From NCBI GenBank assembly GCA_009602735.1, contig WELA01006498.1:1457-35509 (forward strand): DNA of 34,053 bases, read 5' to 3'. The translations under genes and the position numbers were made by a program. The notes below the pieces were generated by a model. It worked only from the letters and a program-made list of their open reading frames with translations. It was not told the origin of the DNA and ran no database searches. The stretch is from Mesotaenium endlicherianum (taxonomy: Eukaryota; Streptophyta; Zygnematophyceae; Zygnematales; Mesotaeniaceae). Below, piece after piece: positions 20,039 to 29,502 of this stretch. Numbering within the stretch: the stretch's first letter is position 1; every line of letters begins with the position of its first letter.

Positions 20039-22432
20039 ATGAAACTTGTAGAACAGCCCTCCCAGGATGAGCCTGCACCAATGCCCACACCCAAAAAGCA
20101 TAAGAATCAACCCAATAGAATGACCATGGCAAGACCCCAAAGCAACACAGATATGCCTAGAGGTGCAGGTGGCAGATTTGTGAAGAAGGTGGCGCCTACA
20201 ACAAGTACTGCTGCCAGTACACAAATAGATACTTCTACAAGGACACACAACAAAGTGGAGAGATATAAATCAGATATGTTGAAGTTTGCAGATGAGAATA
20301 GAAGCTTGAAAAGAAAAGCAGCAGATAGAGAAGTGCAAATTGCACACCAGTTTGTGGGTATCAAGAAAGAGCTAAGAGCTGCTAAGAGGGAGATCAAGTA
20401 CCTGAAGCAGAAAGTGTTGACAGCAGCACTTGTATCTTCTGCAGCAAAGAGGCGTAGAGTCGGTGGAGAATCTGCGAAGACGTGGCAGAGAATGAGCAAT
20501 GACTTAAAGCTCTTCATGGGAGACAAGTTTGTATCAGAGACAAACATGACCAAGTCCTTGACCGCCTTCTTGAACAAGCCTGACAACAAGGACATGCTAG
20601 AAGCAATCATGGCTGAATTGCACTTAAAGGAGCGCGTAGAGGAGGCCACTGTCAAGCAGATTCAAGAGCAGTGGGATGACAAGCTGGGATTGGCCATAAA
20701 GTACAGATTGAAACTTTCCCAAGAGCAATATCAGATGCTTGTGAACATGTTGTCTAAGACCTACTCTCAACAGACAGGGTTGTGGGAGCCCAGGTGTTTA
20801 CAAGGCACAAGTATTCGTCTCCCCAAGATTGCTTCTAGGAGGAAGGTAGAGAAGCTGGCAGCTAAAATATATGCAGATGTCAGCCCCCAGGAGAGTGCAG
20901 ATGGACTCAGTGTAACCATGTCATTGCATGAGGTTTTGAGACAACGGATTCTACAGTTAGAGCTTCGTCCAGGCCGAGTTGTAAGGGTACAAGTTATTGG
21001 AGATGCGGCTGTCCTACATAGAGGAGTGAACCAGACCACCATCGCTGTGAAAGTCATTACAAAAGATAGCTTGGGCATGACAAACTCAGCAAGGAATACT
21101 TGTACAGTCGTGTGTTTTGAAGGCGAAGACGACTACAACAGCATACAAGCTGTGTCTTCAAGGCTGCTCGAAGACTTGGAGGAGGTCAATCAGGCAGGCT
21201 TGCACGTGGGGGGTGGGCTATTTAGAGTAAAAGTGTATCAAGGTGGGGACTACAAGTTCAGTAATAGCTTGTACGGGCTGACAGGGGCAAGCTCAACGTA
21301 CCCGTGTTTGTGGTGCCTCGTGACGTTGAAGGACATCCACGACAGGTGTCAGCGCGGTGCGAGCGTCTCCCGCACCTTGGAGGGGATGAAGGCTGCAGCA
21401 CATGCTCCTGACATGGACAGATTGCCCATGACCTGTCCCCACTGCTCAAAGCACTTTGAGCACAAGTCAGACATGGACAATGATATCATGAAGACGACAC
21501 GGGGTAAGCCAGAAAAGGAGAGCACGAAGGCGAGGATAGACTACCAGCTGCAGCACCAAGGACAGAGGCACAAGAAGCCCCCTCTATTTAACATCCCGCC
21601 CAATGACTGCGTTGTTTGCATTTTGCATTTGAACTTGCGGATCTCTGCAACCTTGTACGAGAGAACTCTCCATGCATTCCTACCACCAGGACAAAAGAAG
21701 GAAGATGAGTTCTACAAGATTCTTAAAGATAAAGTGAAGGCGAAGATACCTAAGGAGGCGGTGAAGGCCCTCAGAAAAGGCGAGAAGAGAAACCGGGCGG
21801 CGAAGCCAAGCTTCATCGGTCGAGAGTGCCACCACCTCCTGGAGCACTTTGTAGAGCTGGCAGCCTGTGTCTTTTGTGACCTGCCTACAGACGCAGAAAA
21901 GTTACAGGCAGTGTTAGAGACATGGGATGCATATGGAGTGTGTTTGGCTGCCCTCATGGAGCCAATATCCTCAGAGGACACATACGCAGAGAGAGAAGCA
22001 AAGGCTTCCCTTGTGGAGGCACTTGCTGATGACTTTGAAGATAAGTTTGTAGCGGCATGCGCTGCTGACCAGATTACAGAGTACATGCACATCCTCAAAT
22101 GCCACATAGGTGACATGATACGAAGACACGGGGACCTTGACCAATTTAGTGGTGAAGGCATTGAGGCATTGCATCAGTGGAGGAAATCAGCTAAGACCAA
22201 CAAGAGGCAGGTCATGGTCGACGCTACAGGGAGGGTGTATAGCAAAGGAAGGATAGGCCAGACTATGCACCAAGAGAGTGGGCAAAGAGCTCTGTCATCC
22301 ATCATAGAGCTGCCAATAACTAGGAATGAAAGGGAGAAGAGAAAGAAGGTGGTCATCAAGAGACAAGCGCTGGCACCATTGGTAACAAGAACAAGAACGA
22401 CAGAAATTGGCGATTGTAGTGAAAGCATGTAG
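20039..22432 (+). CDS. Transib/RAG1-type DDE transposase (candidate)
   Basis: An intact 797-codon ORF with no introns, starting at the first ATG after an AT-rich leader. Parts in order: a basic, low-complexity N terminus; a predicted coiled coil (about 71-127); a KRRR nuclear-localisation-like motif (137-140); a helical region; then an RNase H-like core. Core residues: Asp322 (VIGDAAV), Asp404 (GGDYKF), Cys423 and Cys426 (YPCLWC), a C-x2-C-x2-H-x2-H group (466-475), His530 (CILHLNLR), His684 and His689 (MHILKCH), and Glu709 (SGEGIEALHQ). D404-C423 is 19, C423-C426 3, H684-H689 5 and H689-E709 20, the same as D708-C727, C727-C730, H937-H942 and H942-E962 in RAG1. The inferred role is DNA cleavage and strand transfer in the nucleus. 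Alternatives are related superfamilies with a similar zinc site (CMC/Chapaev). Motifs seen; family inferred. Confidence 0.78.
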   Translation: MKLVEQPSQDEPAPMPTPKKHKNQPNRMTMARPQSNTDMPRGAGGRFVKKVAPTTSTAASTQIDTSTRTHNKVERYKSDMLKFADENRSLKRKAADREVQIAHQFVGIKKELRAAKREIKYLKQKVLTAALVSSAAKRRRVGGESAKTWQRMSNDLKLFMGDKFVSETNMTKSLTAFLNKPDNKDMLEAIMAELHLKERVEEATVKQIQEQWDDKLGLAIKYRLKLSQEQYQMLVNMLSKTYSQQTGLWEPRCLQGTSIRLPKIASRRKVEKLAAKIYADVSPQESADGLSVTMSLHEVLRQRILQLELRPGRVVRVQVIGDAAVLHRGVNQTTIAVKVITKDSLGMTNSARNTCTVVCFEGEDDYNSIQAVSSRLLEDLEEVNQAGLHVGGGLFRVKVYQGGDYKFSNSLYGLTGASSTYPCLWCLVTLKDIHDRCQRGASVSRTLEGMKAAAHAPDMDRLPMTCPHCSKHFEHKSDMDNDIMKTTRGKPEKESTKARIDYQLQHQGQRHKKPPLFNIPPNDCVVCILHLNLRISATLYERTLHAFLPPGQKKEDEFYKILKDKVKAKIPKEAVKALRKGEKRNRAAKPSFIGRECHHLLEHFVELAACVFCDLPTDAEKLQAVLETWDAYGVCLAALMEPISSEDTYAEREAKASLVEALADDFEDKFVAACAADQITEYMHILKCHIGDMIRRHGDLDQFSGEGIEALHQWRKSAKTNKRQVMVDATGRVYSKGRIGQTMHQESGQRALSSIIELPITRNEREKRKKVVIKRQALAPLVTRTRTTEIGDCSESM

Positions 22433-22553
22433 AAGCACCTGCTGTAGACAAACAATAGAAGTAGCGCTAGGTAGAAGATTAGGTAGTAGCTATAGGCAGC
22501 TCACCTCCAAAGGTGGTAGCTTCCTCCTGCAGGCAGCTATCTCTCGAGCTCTC
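22417..22553. repeat. Second copy of the dispersed 130-bp segment
   Basis: It matches 5812-5943. Here it covers the last codons of the transposase ORF, the gap between the two convergent ORFs, and the 3' end of the 378-codon ORF. Confidence 0.75.
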
Positions 22554-23626
22554 TTCATGAGCTCTCGCCCTGTCAGGTTCTCGCCTGGAACAAATAACTT
22601 TGGTGCCGCTTGCTCACGCTCCTTCTGCCGCTCTTCTTGCAATCTGTCCTCCTCTGCTCTGTGCACCTGCAGCTGCCTGACTTGCTCTGCAATCTTTTCC
22701 CTAGCATCTCTCATGACTTGTATAGCAGCTTGTCTAGCTACTTTAGTATCAGATGGAGGCAGAGGTTGAAAGGCAACATCAAAGTCTGCTTTTACTTGTG
22801 CGGGTGTGCGCATATCCTCATTCCTACGCATGCTTAATTCACGAGCTATTAAGTCAGCAGCTTCCTGCAACTCGCAAGCTTTCCTTAAGTTCTCTTTCTC
22901 TCGAGAAACTCTCTCTTGTTCCTTCTGTACAAGGCTTGCTCTTGCTATATCTGCAGCCTCTATCATGGAATCTTTCACACAAAGTCCACGAGCAAGCATC
23001 CTATGACAATAATCAACTAGCCTGTAGTGAATGTGAGTGCTAGTGTCTATGTTGTGAGGTGCTTTCCAAACTAGTCTGTCATAGCACTGATCAGGAGCCA
23101 GCACAACATGCCCCCCCCTATTTAAGATTGAAAATGAAAATTTTAAAGTAAGTGTTTTCTCTCTTGACTTGTTCATCCTCCAATCTATGAAGAAAGGGGG
23201 GATGATAGCAACAACCTCCCCTGACTTTGGTAACAACTTTGCTGCCCCATAACCCAAATCGGCATTCACACTTTGAAAAGATAGGAGGGCATCTAAGTCT
23301 TCTACAGACCAACAAACTCTTCGAATGCTCCTGGACACCATAGGCTCTGTTTTGGTGATATAATGTGAGACTTCTGTGCCTACTCTCTCAAACAGAGTCT
23401 CAAACAAAGCTTTAGGGACATTCACATCAACCATGCGAACACCTGCCTGAGGAGTAGAATCTAACCTTGCATACAGACGTCTCCTATAGTTTGAATGCCA
23501 CTCCTGAGGGTCCACCTCAACGGCTCGCATGAAGGACTTGCTGCACCTCTCACAGTAGGAGAGTCCTCTTCCTCTTTGTAGGCCGCAATTGCTGCAGTAG
23601 TTCGGAAGTGAGGCCATGTTGTACAT
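22490..23626 (-). CDS. Zinc-ribbon and coiled-coil protein of unknown function, convergent with the transposase
   Basis: An intact 378-codon ORF, family not recognised. N terminus: C11-x2-C14 and C25-x2-C28 (YCSNCG...YCERC), a four-cysteine zinc ribbon; the start may be Met4 (MASLPNYC). The middle (about 40-210) is mixed and probably globular, with Trp/Phe-rich parts (IPPFFIDWRMN). The C-terminal part is highly charged and predicted coiled coil (about 226-280 and 298-347). The end, AREIAACRRKLPPLE, runs into GTGAGCTGCC, a plausible splice donor, so the last four codons may be intronic. It faces the transposase ORF tail to tail with 57 bp between stops. No kelch or PHD motif is present. It could be an accessory transposition protein or an unrelated gene; the intact frame argues for recent function. 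Confidence 0.6.
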   Translation of the reverse strand: MYNMASLPNYCSNCGLQRGRGLSYCERCSKSFMRAVEVDPQEWHSNYRRRLYARLDSTPQAGVRMVDVNVPKALFETLFERVGTEVSHYITKTEPMVSRSIRRVCWSVEDLDALLSFQSVNADLGYGAAKLLPKSGEVVAIIPPFFIDWRMNKSREKTLTLKFSFSILNRGGHVVLAPDQCYDRLVWKAPHNIDTSTHIHYRLVDYCHRMLARGLCVKDSMIEAADIARASLVQKEQERVSREKENLRKACELQEAADLIARELSMRRNEDMRTPAQVKADFDVAFQPLPPSDTKVARQAAIQVMRDAREKIAEQVRQLQVHRAEEDRLQEERQKEREQAAPKLFVPGENLTGRELMKRAREIAACRRKLPPLEVSCL

Positions 23627-24376
23627 GGCTCACCTGGCAGACTTACTTGGCTGCCTTACCTGTCAAACCCCCACTTAATGGTAAACCAAACCATAAGATA
23701 TGTAAGAAGATATAAAGGACAAATTTATGGTAGTAATTACTGTTCTGCAACTCTTGTTGCAAGGCATATCTCCATCTGGCCGCTCATAATGACTTTTAGT
23801 GCAAAACTATGTTAACCCTTATACTGGTCAAATCAGCCTGCAATCCTAAATGATGAAAAAGACGTTGAAAATGGCCCATTTTACGTTTCAAAGAGGCCTC
23901 TTACTCTTCCGTTTGTATACAGGTTACTTCAGCCCGCTAGTACCCCTCCACACAATTATAACTCAAACCGTAAAAAAACTTATCTATGCAAGAAAGGCCA
24001 CGGTGAGTACCGGAGCAACTCATTTATGCATCGTTCAAAAGAAGAACAGAACATTCTAATCAACTACACAGAGAGTTAACGCGGCTGGTATAAAGCAAAA
24101 AACGCCATGTTCTTACTTTTAGTAGGCTAGGTACTTGCAAGTCCGGCGGTTTGCACAAGCGTAATTGTCTCTATAGTTTACGATAATCCCCACTGTTTGT
24201 CTCGTTGGATTTGCCTACAAGTATATTATAACTTTCACTAAGAAGACTAGAGCTATAAGAGCGTAAATAAGAAGTTAGGAACTGACAGCAGAGAGGTTAA
24301 CATTCGCCTTCTTAACTTCCTCAAAGTGTCGCGAAACGAACGAATCGGTACTTTTGAGTAACCCCTGCGCCAAATT
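23627..24376. other. Upstream region of the 378-codon ORF, non-coding
   Basis: No ORF or RNA gene recognised. If the two ORFs form one transposon, this holds the promoter of the minus-strand gene and the right end. Confidence 0.4.
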
Positions 24377-24413
24377 TAAGTGTCCGTCAATTTACCCGCG
24401 TGTGTTGCATGTG
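24377..24413 (-). repeat. Candidate right terminal repeat of the RAG1-like element
   Basis: On the minus strand from 24413 it reads CACATGCA, 20 nt, GGACACTTA. It pairs with 18621-18656. It lies at the edge of a TG-rich simple-sequence tract, which raises the chance of a fortuitous match. Confidence 0.25.
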
Positions 24414-24420
24414 GAGTAGT

Positions 24421-24651
24421 GGTGCTCTTGTGTGTGCGTGGGTCTGTGTGAGTACGTGCCTGCTCTTGCCTAGAACCTGAACCAGTGGACAAGTGTCGTC
24501 AAGTGTGCCGTGTGTATGTGTGTGCGTGTGCCTAAGTATGTGGGAGTATGTGTGTGTGTGTGTGTGGATGTGGGTGTGCGTGTGTGCACGCGCGTGTGTG
24601 TCTGTGTGTGTGCATCTGTGAGTGTGCGCGTTTGTTCTTGTGTTCATCTTT

Positions 24652-24682
<31 letters not shown>

Positions 24683-24722
24683 CGGGTGAGCGTGTTGTGT
24701 GCGGGTGTGCGTGTGTGTGTCT
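24421..24722 (+). repeat. TG-rich microsatellite cluster
   Basis: Interrupted (TG)n tracts, the longest at 24549-24566 and 24656-24682, with GTGTGC and GCGTG variants. Open frames across it give only Cys-Val or His-Thr repeats. Confidence 0.9.
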
Positions 24723-24739
24723 ATGCTCCAGATACATAG

Positions 24740-26280
24740 TTTTTTTAAAGGCATGACTCTTCACGCACAGGCACAGCACACAAACATTTAAAACTGATCA
24801 ACGCCCCCCATAAGAGAACCCGGCCAGCTCGTGCAGCAAGCAGTGACGTCCTCGAGCTATGCACGACGCGTGTCTCCACGACATGCACACTTTGGACACC
24901 CCGCCCTCGCCCCCGACTGGTTGGCTATCGGCTGCTCACCCCGGCTGGCAGCACCGCAATGACGAGATCGAGCTAGGCCTATCTAGCTCCAGCCTGTAGT
25001 AAGCGCCAGGTGTCTTCTGCTCTCAATACCTCGCAGAGCAGGTGGGCGCAAGCCACCAGCTCCGCCATGTGGGCTGGCCGTGGGCGAAGCCGGCATTTCG
25101 ACGTCCAAACGCAGTCGCCTTGATCCGTTGAGGGTCTTTGGCTCAGCCCACGCAGCTCATCCTGCGGCGACAGCTGGCACGCCAGAAACAAGAGAGGGAG
25201 TGGGGGGCTACCAGGCAGGGCGGGTGCAACGAAGTTGGCACTCATAACACTCTGCCAGGTGTCAGCAGCCACAACACGTGGTTACAGGAAACGTGCAGCC
25301 TCAAGAAGCGTTTCAATAAGGCGAGGTGATTCCAGAAACAAGCGGAGCTCCTGCTTGTTGCGCAGAGGGGGGACCGGAGGGGACGCAAGGAATCGCAGCC
25401 GAAGGGGCCTGCTTGGCGGGTCATGGTGTTGGAGGTGTGCGCGCTGTGTGAGTTTCTTCTGGGCGAGGGAAGCCACAATACCTGTCCCCTCGCCCTCTTG
25501 CTCCCTTTCTTCAGGAGGAAAAAGTAAGGCAGGCTCCCAGACATGGAGAAGGACACCAACAAAAATTGATACTTTCCAAGCACACGCGTACTGTACGAAC
25601 TCCCCCCCCCAGGCATGTGGGGGCTGCACCGAAGGCCCGCCCAAACCTAGTGCGCCATCTGGCAAACAAGCGCCCCAACTTTGGTCCCTCTTGTTTGTCC
25701 CAGCAGCAGGGGGCAGAGGCCGCCGCCCAGGCCTCGCTGTAGTAGGCGGGGCAGCAGATGGGAAGGGAGCCGAGCAGGGGACTTAGGGGATTGTGCAAGG
25801 GCGCTTTGGGCACAGCTTGCACTCTCGAGCAGCATTCCCTCAAAGATCAGGCATGGCTGAGGTCTTAGGATTTGAAAAAATAAAATTTGAGGAAACAGCT
25901 TGCAGACTTGAACCTTCAGGCGGTTGAGCTCGCAGCACCGGTCAGCCAAAGCAACAAAAAAAAAATTCGAAGAAAGGAAGGGGGAAAAAGCTACGTCCAG
26001 AGAAGTTCGCACAAGAGGACCCCACTTTAGGCGAGTTCACATCGGGACAGAGTTGGTCGTGGGATCAGCGTTTGGAGGTCGGAAAGTGAAGGCCGAAAGA
26101 GAGGGAGCCTTACTTCAGGTGAAAAGATCGGGTGTGTCTTGCCAGATCAGCCGACCTGTGTGATCATGCACGTGCGTCAGAGCCCGAGTATGAGCTGGCG
26201 ATTCCGAGTTCCAAGTTCAAAATTGCATTTAATCCAAGAAAAAGGGATAGGGTGTGAGGTTCAGTGCTGAAGGTACGTCG
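24740..26280. other. GC-rich stretch with overlapping chance ORFs, no gene recognised
   Basis: Open frames of 100-180 codons occur on both strands (for example 25235-25786 plus, 25282-25665 minus), but they overlap, are rich in Arg, Gly, Pro and Ser, and show no domain. Confidence 0.45.
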
Positions 26281-26284
26281 GACA

Positions 26285-26470
26285 AGAATTAGAGTTTGCC
26301 GTGCAAGAGGAACAACTTATGAGCAAGCTCTGTAGGGACTAGAATTTTTAAGCAAGGCATTGGAGAGATGGCCGGGTAAAGCATGGTGTAGTTTGCAACA
26401 CCAAGCAGCCAGAGAACAAATAGTGAACGACGTTGGACACGTTTAGGATTGGGGTTAAACTTGGACTGGG
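26285..26470 (+). repeat. Diverged copy of a dispersed repeat also at 29770-29950 and 31790-31970
   Basis: Shared blocks: TAGAGTTTGCCGTG versus TAGAATTTGCCGCG; AGAGGAACAAC versus GGAGGAACCAG; TTTGCAACACCAAGCAGCC versus TTTGCAACGCCAAGCAGCC; GTAGGGACTAGAA in a matching position. Confidence 0.65.
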
Positions 26471-26499
26471 GCCAAGCACTCAACATGCAGGGTTTGACG

Positions 26500-26820
26500 T
26501 TGCGCTGGAGTTTAAGTTTTCAAGCAACAGGGTTCCTGATGACCACTTTGTGTGAGGGTGTGCGGTTCAGTGATGAGGGTTTGACGTCTTGGGTTCAGGG
26601 TTTATAATGACCCAAGAGAGGAGCCGTCACAGCATCATGGCGACCCTGCGAGCTTCTATGCACAATCAGGGTTGAGGACAAGCCTTGGACTCAGGTAACC
26701 ACAATTCAATTCAGGATTTTGGTTTAAGGTTTTGGGTTTCCAGGTTTGAAGGTTGCGTCTGCAGTTCCACCTTAGAATTGGGACGTCAGGATAGAAAATT
26801 AGGGTTTTTGTGGTGGCCCT
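26500..26820 (+). repeat. Degenerate telomere-like G-strand motifs (GGGTTT/TTAGGGTTT)
   Basis: GGGTTTGACG, GGTTCAGGGTTTATAA, CAGGGTTGAGG, GGTTTAAGGTTTTGGGTTT and TTAGGGTTTTTG occur within about 300 bp. They resemble TTTAGGG, the plant telomere unit, but are not a perfect array. Confidence 0.45.
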
Positions 26821-27159
26821 GGTCGGGTTTGCCGCGCTGGCCAGCCATGAAAGTAGAAGAGGGGGAGTTGCGCGGCTGCGGCCGGCCCGGGTGCTTGAGG
26901 TAAGCAGAGCAGCCACCGCGCGAGCACGCGCGCGAGCAAGCGCCGCGGAGGAGAGCACGTTACGACAAGGTTGCGTGCGGCGCCCACAGTCTGCGGGGTG
27001 GCACTGCCGCAGAGCTCAGTGCAGGGGCTTTGTGCAGGGCCCACAAGCGGTCAGGGTGCCAGCCAGGCGGCAGCGTGAGCTCGAGGAGCAGTTGGCAGGA
27101 TTGCCAGGTGGCGGTGCCACAGCCTGGCACACGTCGGAGAGAAGGAATGTGTCGGTTGT

Positions 27160-27265
27160 GTGCGGAAGTTGGCGGGAAGAAGGAGAGGCAGGGAGGGCAG
27201 GCAGGAAGGAAGGGGAGGAGGGAGGGGAGGGAGGAAGGGAGGAGGAGAGGGAGGGAGCAAGGCTG
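27160..27265 (+). repeat. Purine-rich GGGA/GGAA tract
   Basis: Almost only purines with many GGG/GGAGG runs; it can form a triplex or G-quadruplex. Confidence 0.8.
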
Positions 27266-27310
27266 GAATGAACTGGATCGCGTCGCGTACAGAGCTGAAG
27301 CATCTCTCTC

Positions 27311-27312
<2 letters not shown>

Positions 27313-27352
<40 letters not shown>

Positions 27353-27360
27353 CGCGCGCG
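27313..27360 (+). repeat. (GT)19 microsatellite followed by a GC run
   Basis: 19 uninterrupted GT units (27313-27350) and then AGCGCGCGCG, an alternating purine-pyrimidine tract. Confidence 0.95.
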
Positions 27361-27662
27361 CTTAGGGTGCAGTTTTTCTTTTTGACGTATACACTTGATC
27401 TCATTACTCTTGTTTGCCACATTGTAGACTGCAGTCATGCTATATGAGAGGCATATGCGCGTGTGGCCGGGTGCGCTTGCGCCAAGGTAGATACGCCGGC
27501 GCAACAAAGACGTAGTCCCGCAAACACAGGTGTGCGCACGTGAGAGCCATCCTCAAAGTGCAGAAGGGGAGCGGAGATTGGGAGAGCCTCGCGGTCTCGG
27601 GTTAAGAGAATACATACAGAAAAGAATGAATTTGGGACGAGAAGGGCTGAAAGTGACCTGCG

Positions 27663-27760
27663 ATAAAAAACCCCTAAACCCAAAATCTCAACCATAAACA
27701 TCAAACCCTGATTCTTAACCCAAGAAAACCTAAAATCGGACCCTTACATTCGCTTCAGAA
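27663..27760 (-). repeat. Degenerate telomere-like C-strand motifs (CCCTAAACCC)
   Basis: AACCCCTAAACCCAAAATC, ATCAAACCCTGA, TTAACCCAAGAAAACCTAAA and others occur here. A further CCCTAAACCCG lies near 28248. The orientation is opposite to 26500-26820. Confidence 0.45.
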
Positions 27761-28019
27761 CTATCACCGCCAGTACCAAAGGAATTAATAAACCAGGAAT
27801 TAATAAACCAGAAGTCGCTCAAAGCGGGCAATGCCACTGAAAAAATGAACTCTCCCTCCTCCCCTATCCCCCTGCCATTCCCCCCTCCTCAGCCCCCCAC
27901 TAAAAAAGAGAAACAAGAAAACAGACTGTGGCGCACCTCAGCTCAAACATGCTCGCACCCTGAAGCCCTAAGGCAGCGACGGAGTGACAGGTGGCGGCAG
28001 CAGGGGGGGGGGGGACCAA

Positions 28020-28240
28020 GGGAATCTGTGTAGCGTGCAGTGGTGTCGGACACAACCAGCTGCACAGAGGGAGGGACGGGAGCGGTAGAGGAATAATATG
28101 GGAGGGGGAAATCAGGAGAAGGAGACAGAGAGAGGGGGGAGCACTCAGAGAGTAGACTAGTGGAATGAGTTTGGAGATAAAGAGCATGGACAGGAGCACA
28201 GGCAAAGGGGACAGGTGGCAGTGGAAGGAGAGAGGGGGCA
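28020..28240 (+). repeat. Purine-rich GGAG/GAGA stretch
   Basis: Dominated by GGGAGG, GAGAGAGG and GGAAGG after a G-run near 28003-28014. Minus-strand ORFs here are Pro/Ser/Leu-rich artefacts. Confidence 0.7.
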
Positions 28241-28494
28241 GCAGACGCCCTAAACCCGAATATACCGGAACCGTAACCCGTAAACTCCAAGCCTTGAACA
28301 CCACGGAGAGAATGCAGACCTGTGGAAGGAGTTGGAGACGTTGAGGGAGGCAGCTGTCGAGATCACCTTGTGCGAGAATCCCACGAGACCTCCACGTCCG
28401 CCAGGCGGAGGTGGCTCTTCTTGACGTCGACAGGTGTCAGCACGGCAAAGGCCGAGATTGCCATCGGTGGGATCATCTTCACCCTGCACCACTC

Positions 28495-28550
28495 GCGCGC
28501 GCGCACACACAGACACACACACACACACACACACACGCGCGCGCGCGCAC
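28495..28550. repeat. (CG)n-(CA)n-(CG)n alternating tract
   Basis: A GCGCGCGC block, (AC)n interrupted by one AG step (28502-28536), then GCGCGCGCGC: nearly uninterrupted alternating purine-pyrimidine. Confidence 0.9.
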
Positions 28551-28959
28551 GTGTGGATCCCGGGACAGGAGCTCAGAGGAGGAGCAGACGTAGCAAAAGA
28601 GGAGGAAGGAGAAAGAAAGGAAGAACATATAGGACGAAGCGCAAGCGAAGACGAGGAGGAGGAGGGAGATCGGCCGCAGCAAGAGTGACGAGAAAGGGAA
28701 GGAGGGCTTGAGACGTAGCACAAGAGAGAACAAGGGAAGCAGAGGAACATCAGACGAAGCACAAGAGGACGGAAGGAGGAAGAAGAAAAGTGAAGAGCAA
28801 ATGCCAAGCCCAAGATTGAGCACCTCCTGCAAGGCAGCAGGCGGCTGGCGGCAGGCGACCGGCTGCCCACAGGCACGCACAAGCACACGGACGCCCGGCC
28901 GTTGCACGTCTGGCTGCTGCAGAAGCCCAGCTTGATAGCAGTTGCAGCAATGTACGCAC

Positions 28960-29300
28960 GCACGCGCGGGCGCGCACACGTGAGCCTTGCAACGGCGCAC
29001 CACCCGTCTCAGCTCGAAGAACGCCAAGCATCTAGGGGGCGGCGCCAGAGCCCTGCCCCCTGCAAGAGGGGAGGCGGGAGAGCACATGTGCACGCGCAGA
29101 CACGCGCACACGCACACGCACACGCACACGTGTGTGCACAGTGCACGCACACGCACGCGCAGACAGCGCCCGTGCAGGTGCAAACGTGCACAACGCACGC
29201 ACGCACCCGCACTTGCACACGCACACGCACATGCACACGCACATGCACATACATATGCACGCACACAACGCGCACAACGCGCACACATCGCACGCACGCG
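28960..29300. repeat. CACGCA-type low-complexity cluster
   Basis: Repeated GCACACGCACACGCACA steps with GCGCGC. Open frames on both strands give only His/Thr/Arg or Cys/Val repeats. Confidence 0.85.
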
Positions 29301-29404
29301 AGCCTGAAGAGGTTCAGGACACAGGCAGTGCTGATGTCAAGTCGAGCACGAGCATACCACACAAGAGCATGACCGCACGTGCAAACTCCCTACCCCCTAA
29401 CCCC

Positions 29405-29456
29405 CTGCCCGCTGACTTTCCTGCCCCTGCCCCTGCCCCCTGCCCCCTGCCCCCAG
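29405..29456 (-). repeat. CTGCCCC minisatellite (C-rich)
   Basis: Several CTGCCCC/TGCCCCC units in tandem; the other strand is G-quadruplex-prone. Confidence 0.75.
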
Positions 29457-29502
29457 CCCGTGCCTCTGCAGACAAGGAAGGGCATACAGAGAGCAGGTGC
29501 AA

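Noticed and set aside
20039-22432. KDZ (Kyakuja/Dileera/Zisupton) or hAT transposase
   Set aside because: GEGIE loosely resembles the KDZ glutamate motif, but the C-x2-C exactly 19 residues after the second Asp and the H-x4-H exactly 20 residues before Glu fit RAG1/Transib better. hAT signatures (C-terminal dimerisation motif) were not seen.
22490-23626. The 378-codon ORF as a RAG2 homologue
   Set aside because: No kelch repeats and no PHD finger; it has a zinc ribbon and coiled coils. Only the convergent layout is shared.
28479-29372. Long ORFs rich in Cys/Val/Arg or His/Thr on both strands
   Set aside because: Translations of CA/GC simple repeats, open in several frames at once. The same applies to 24387-24779 and 30913-33988.
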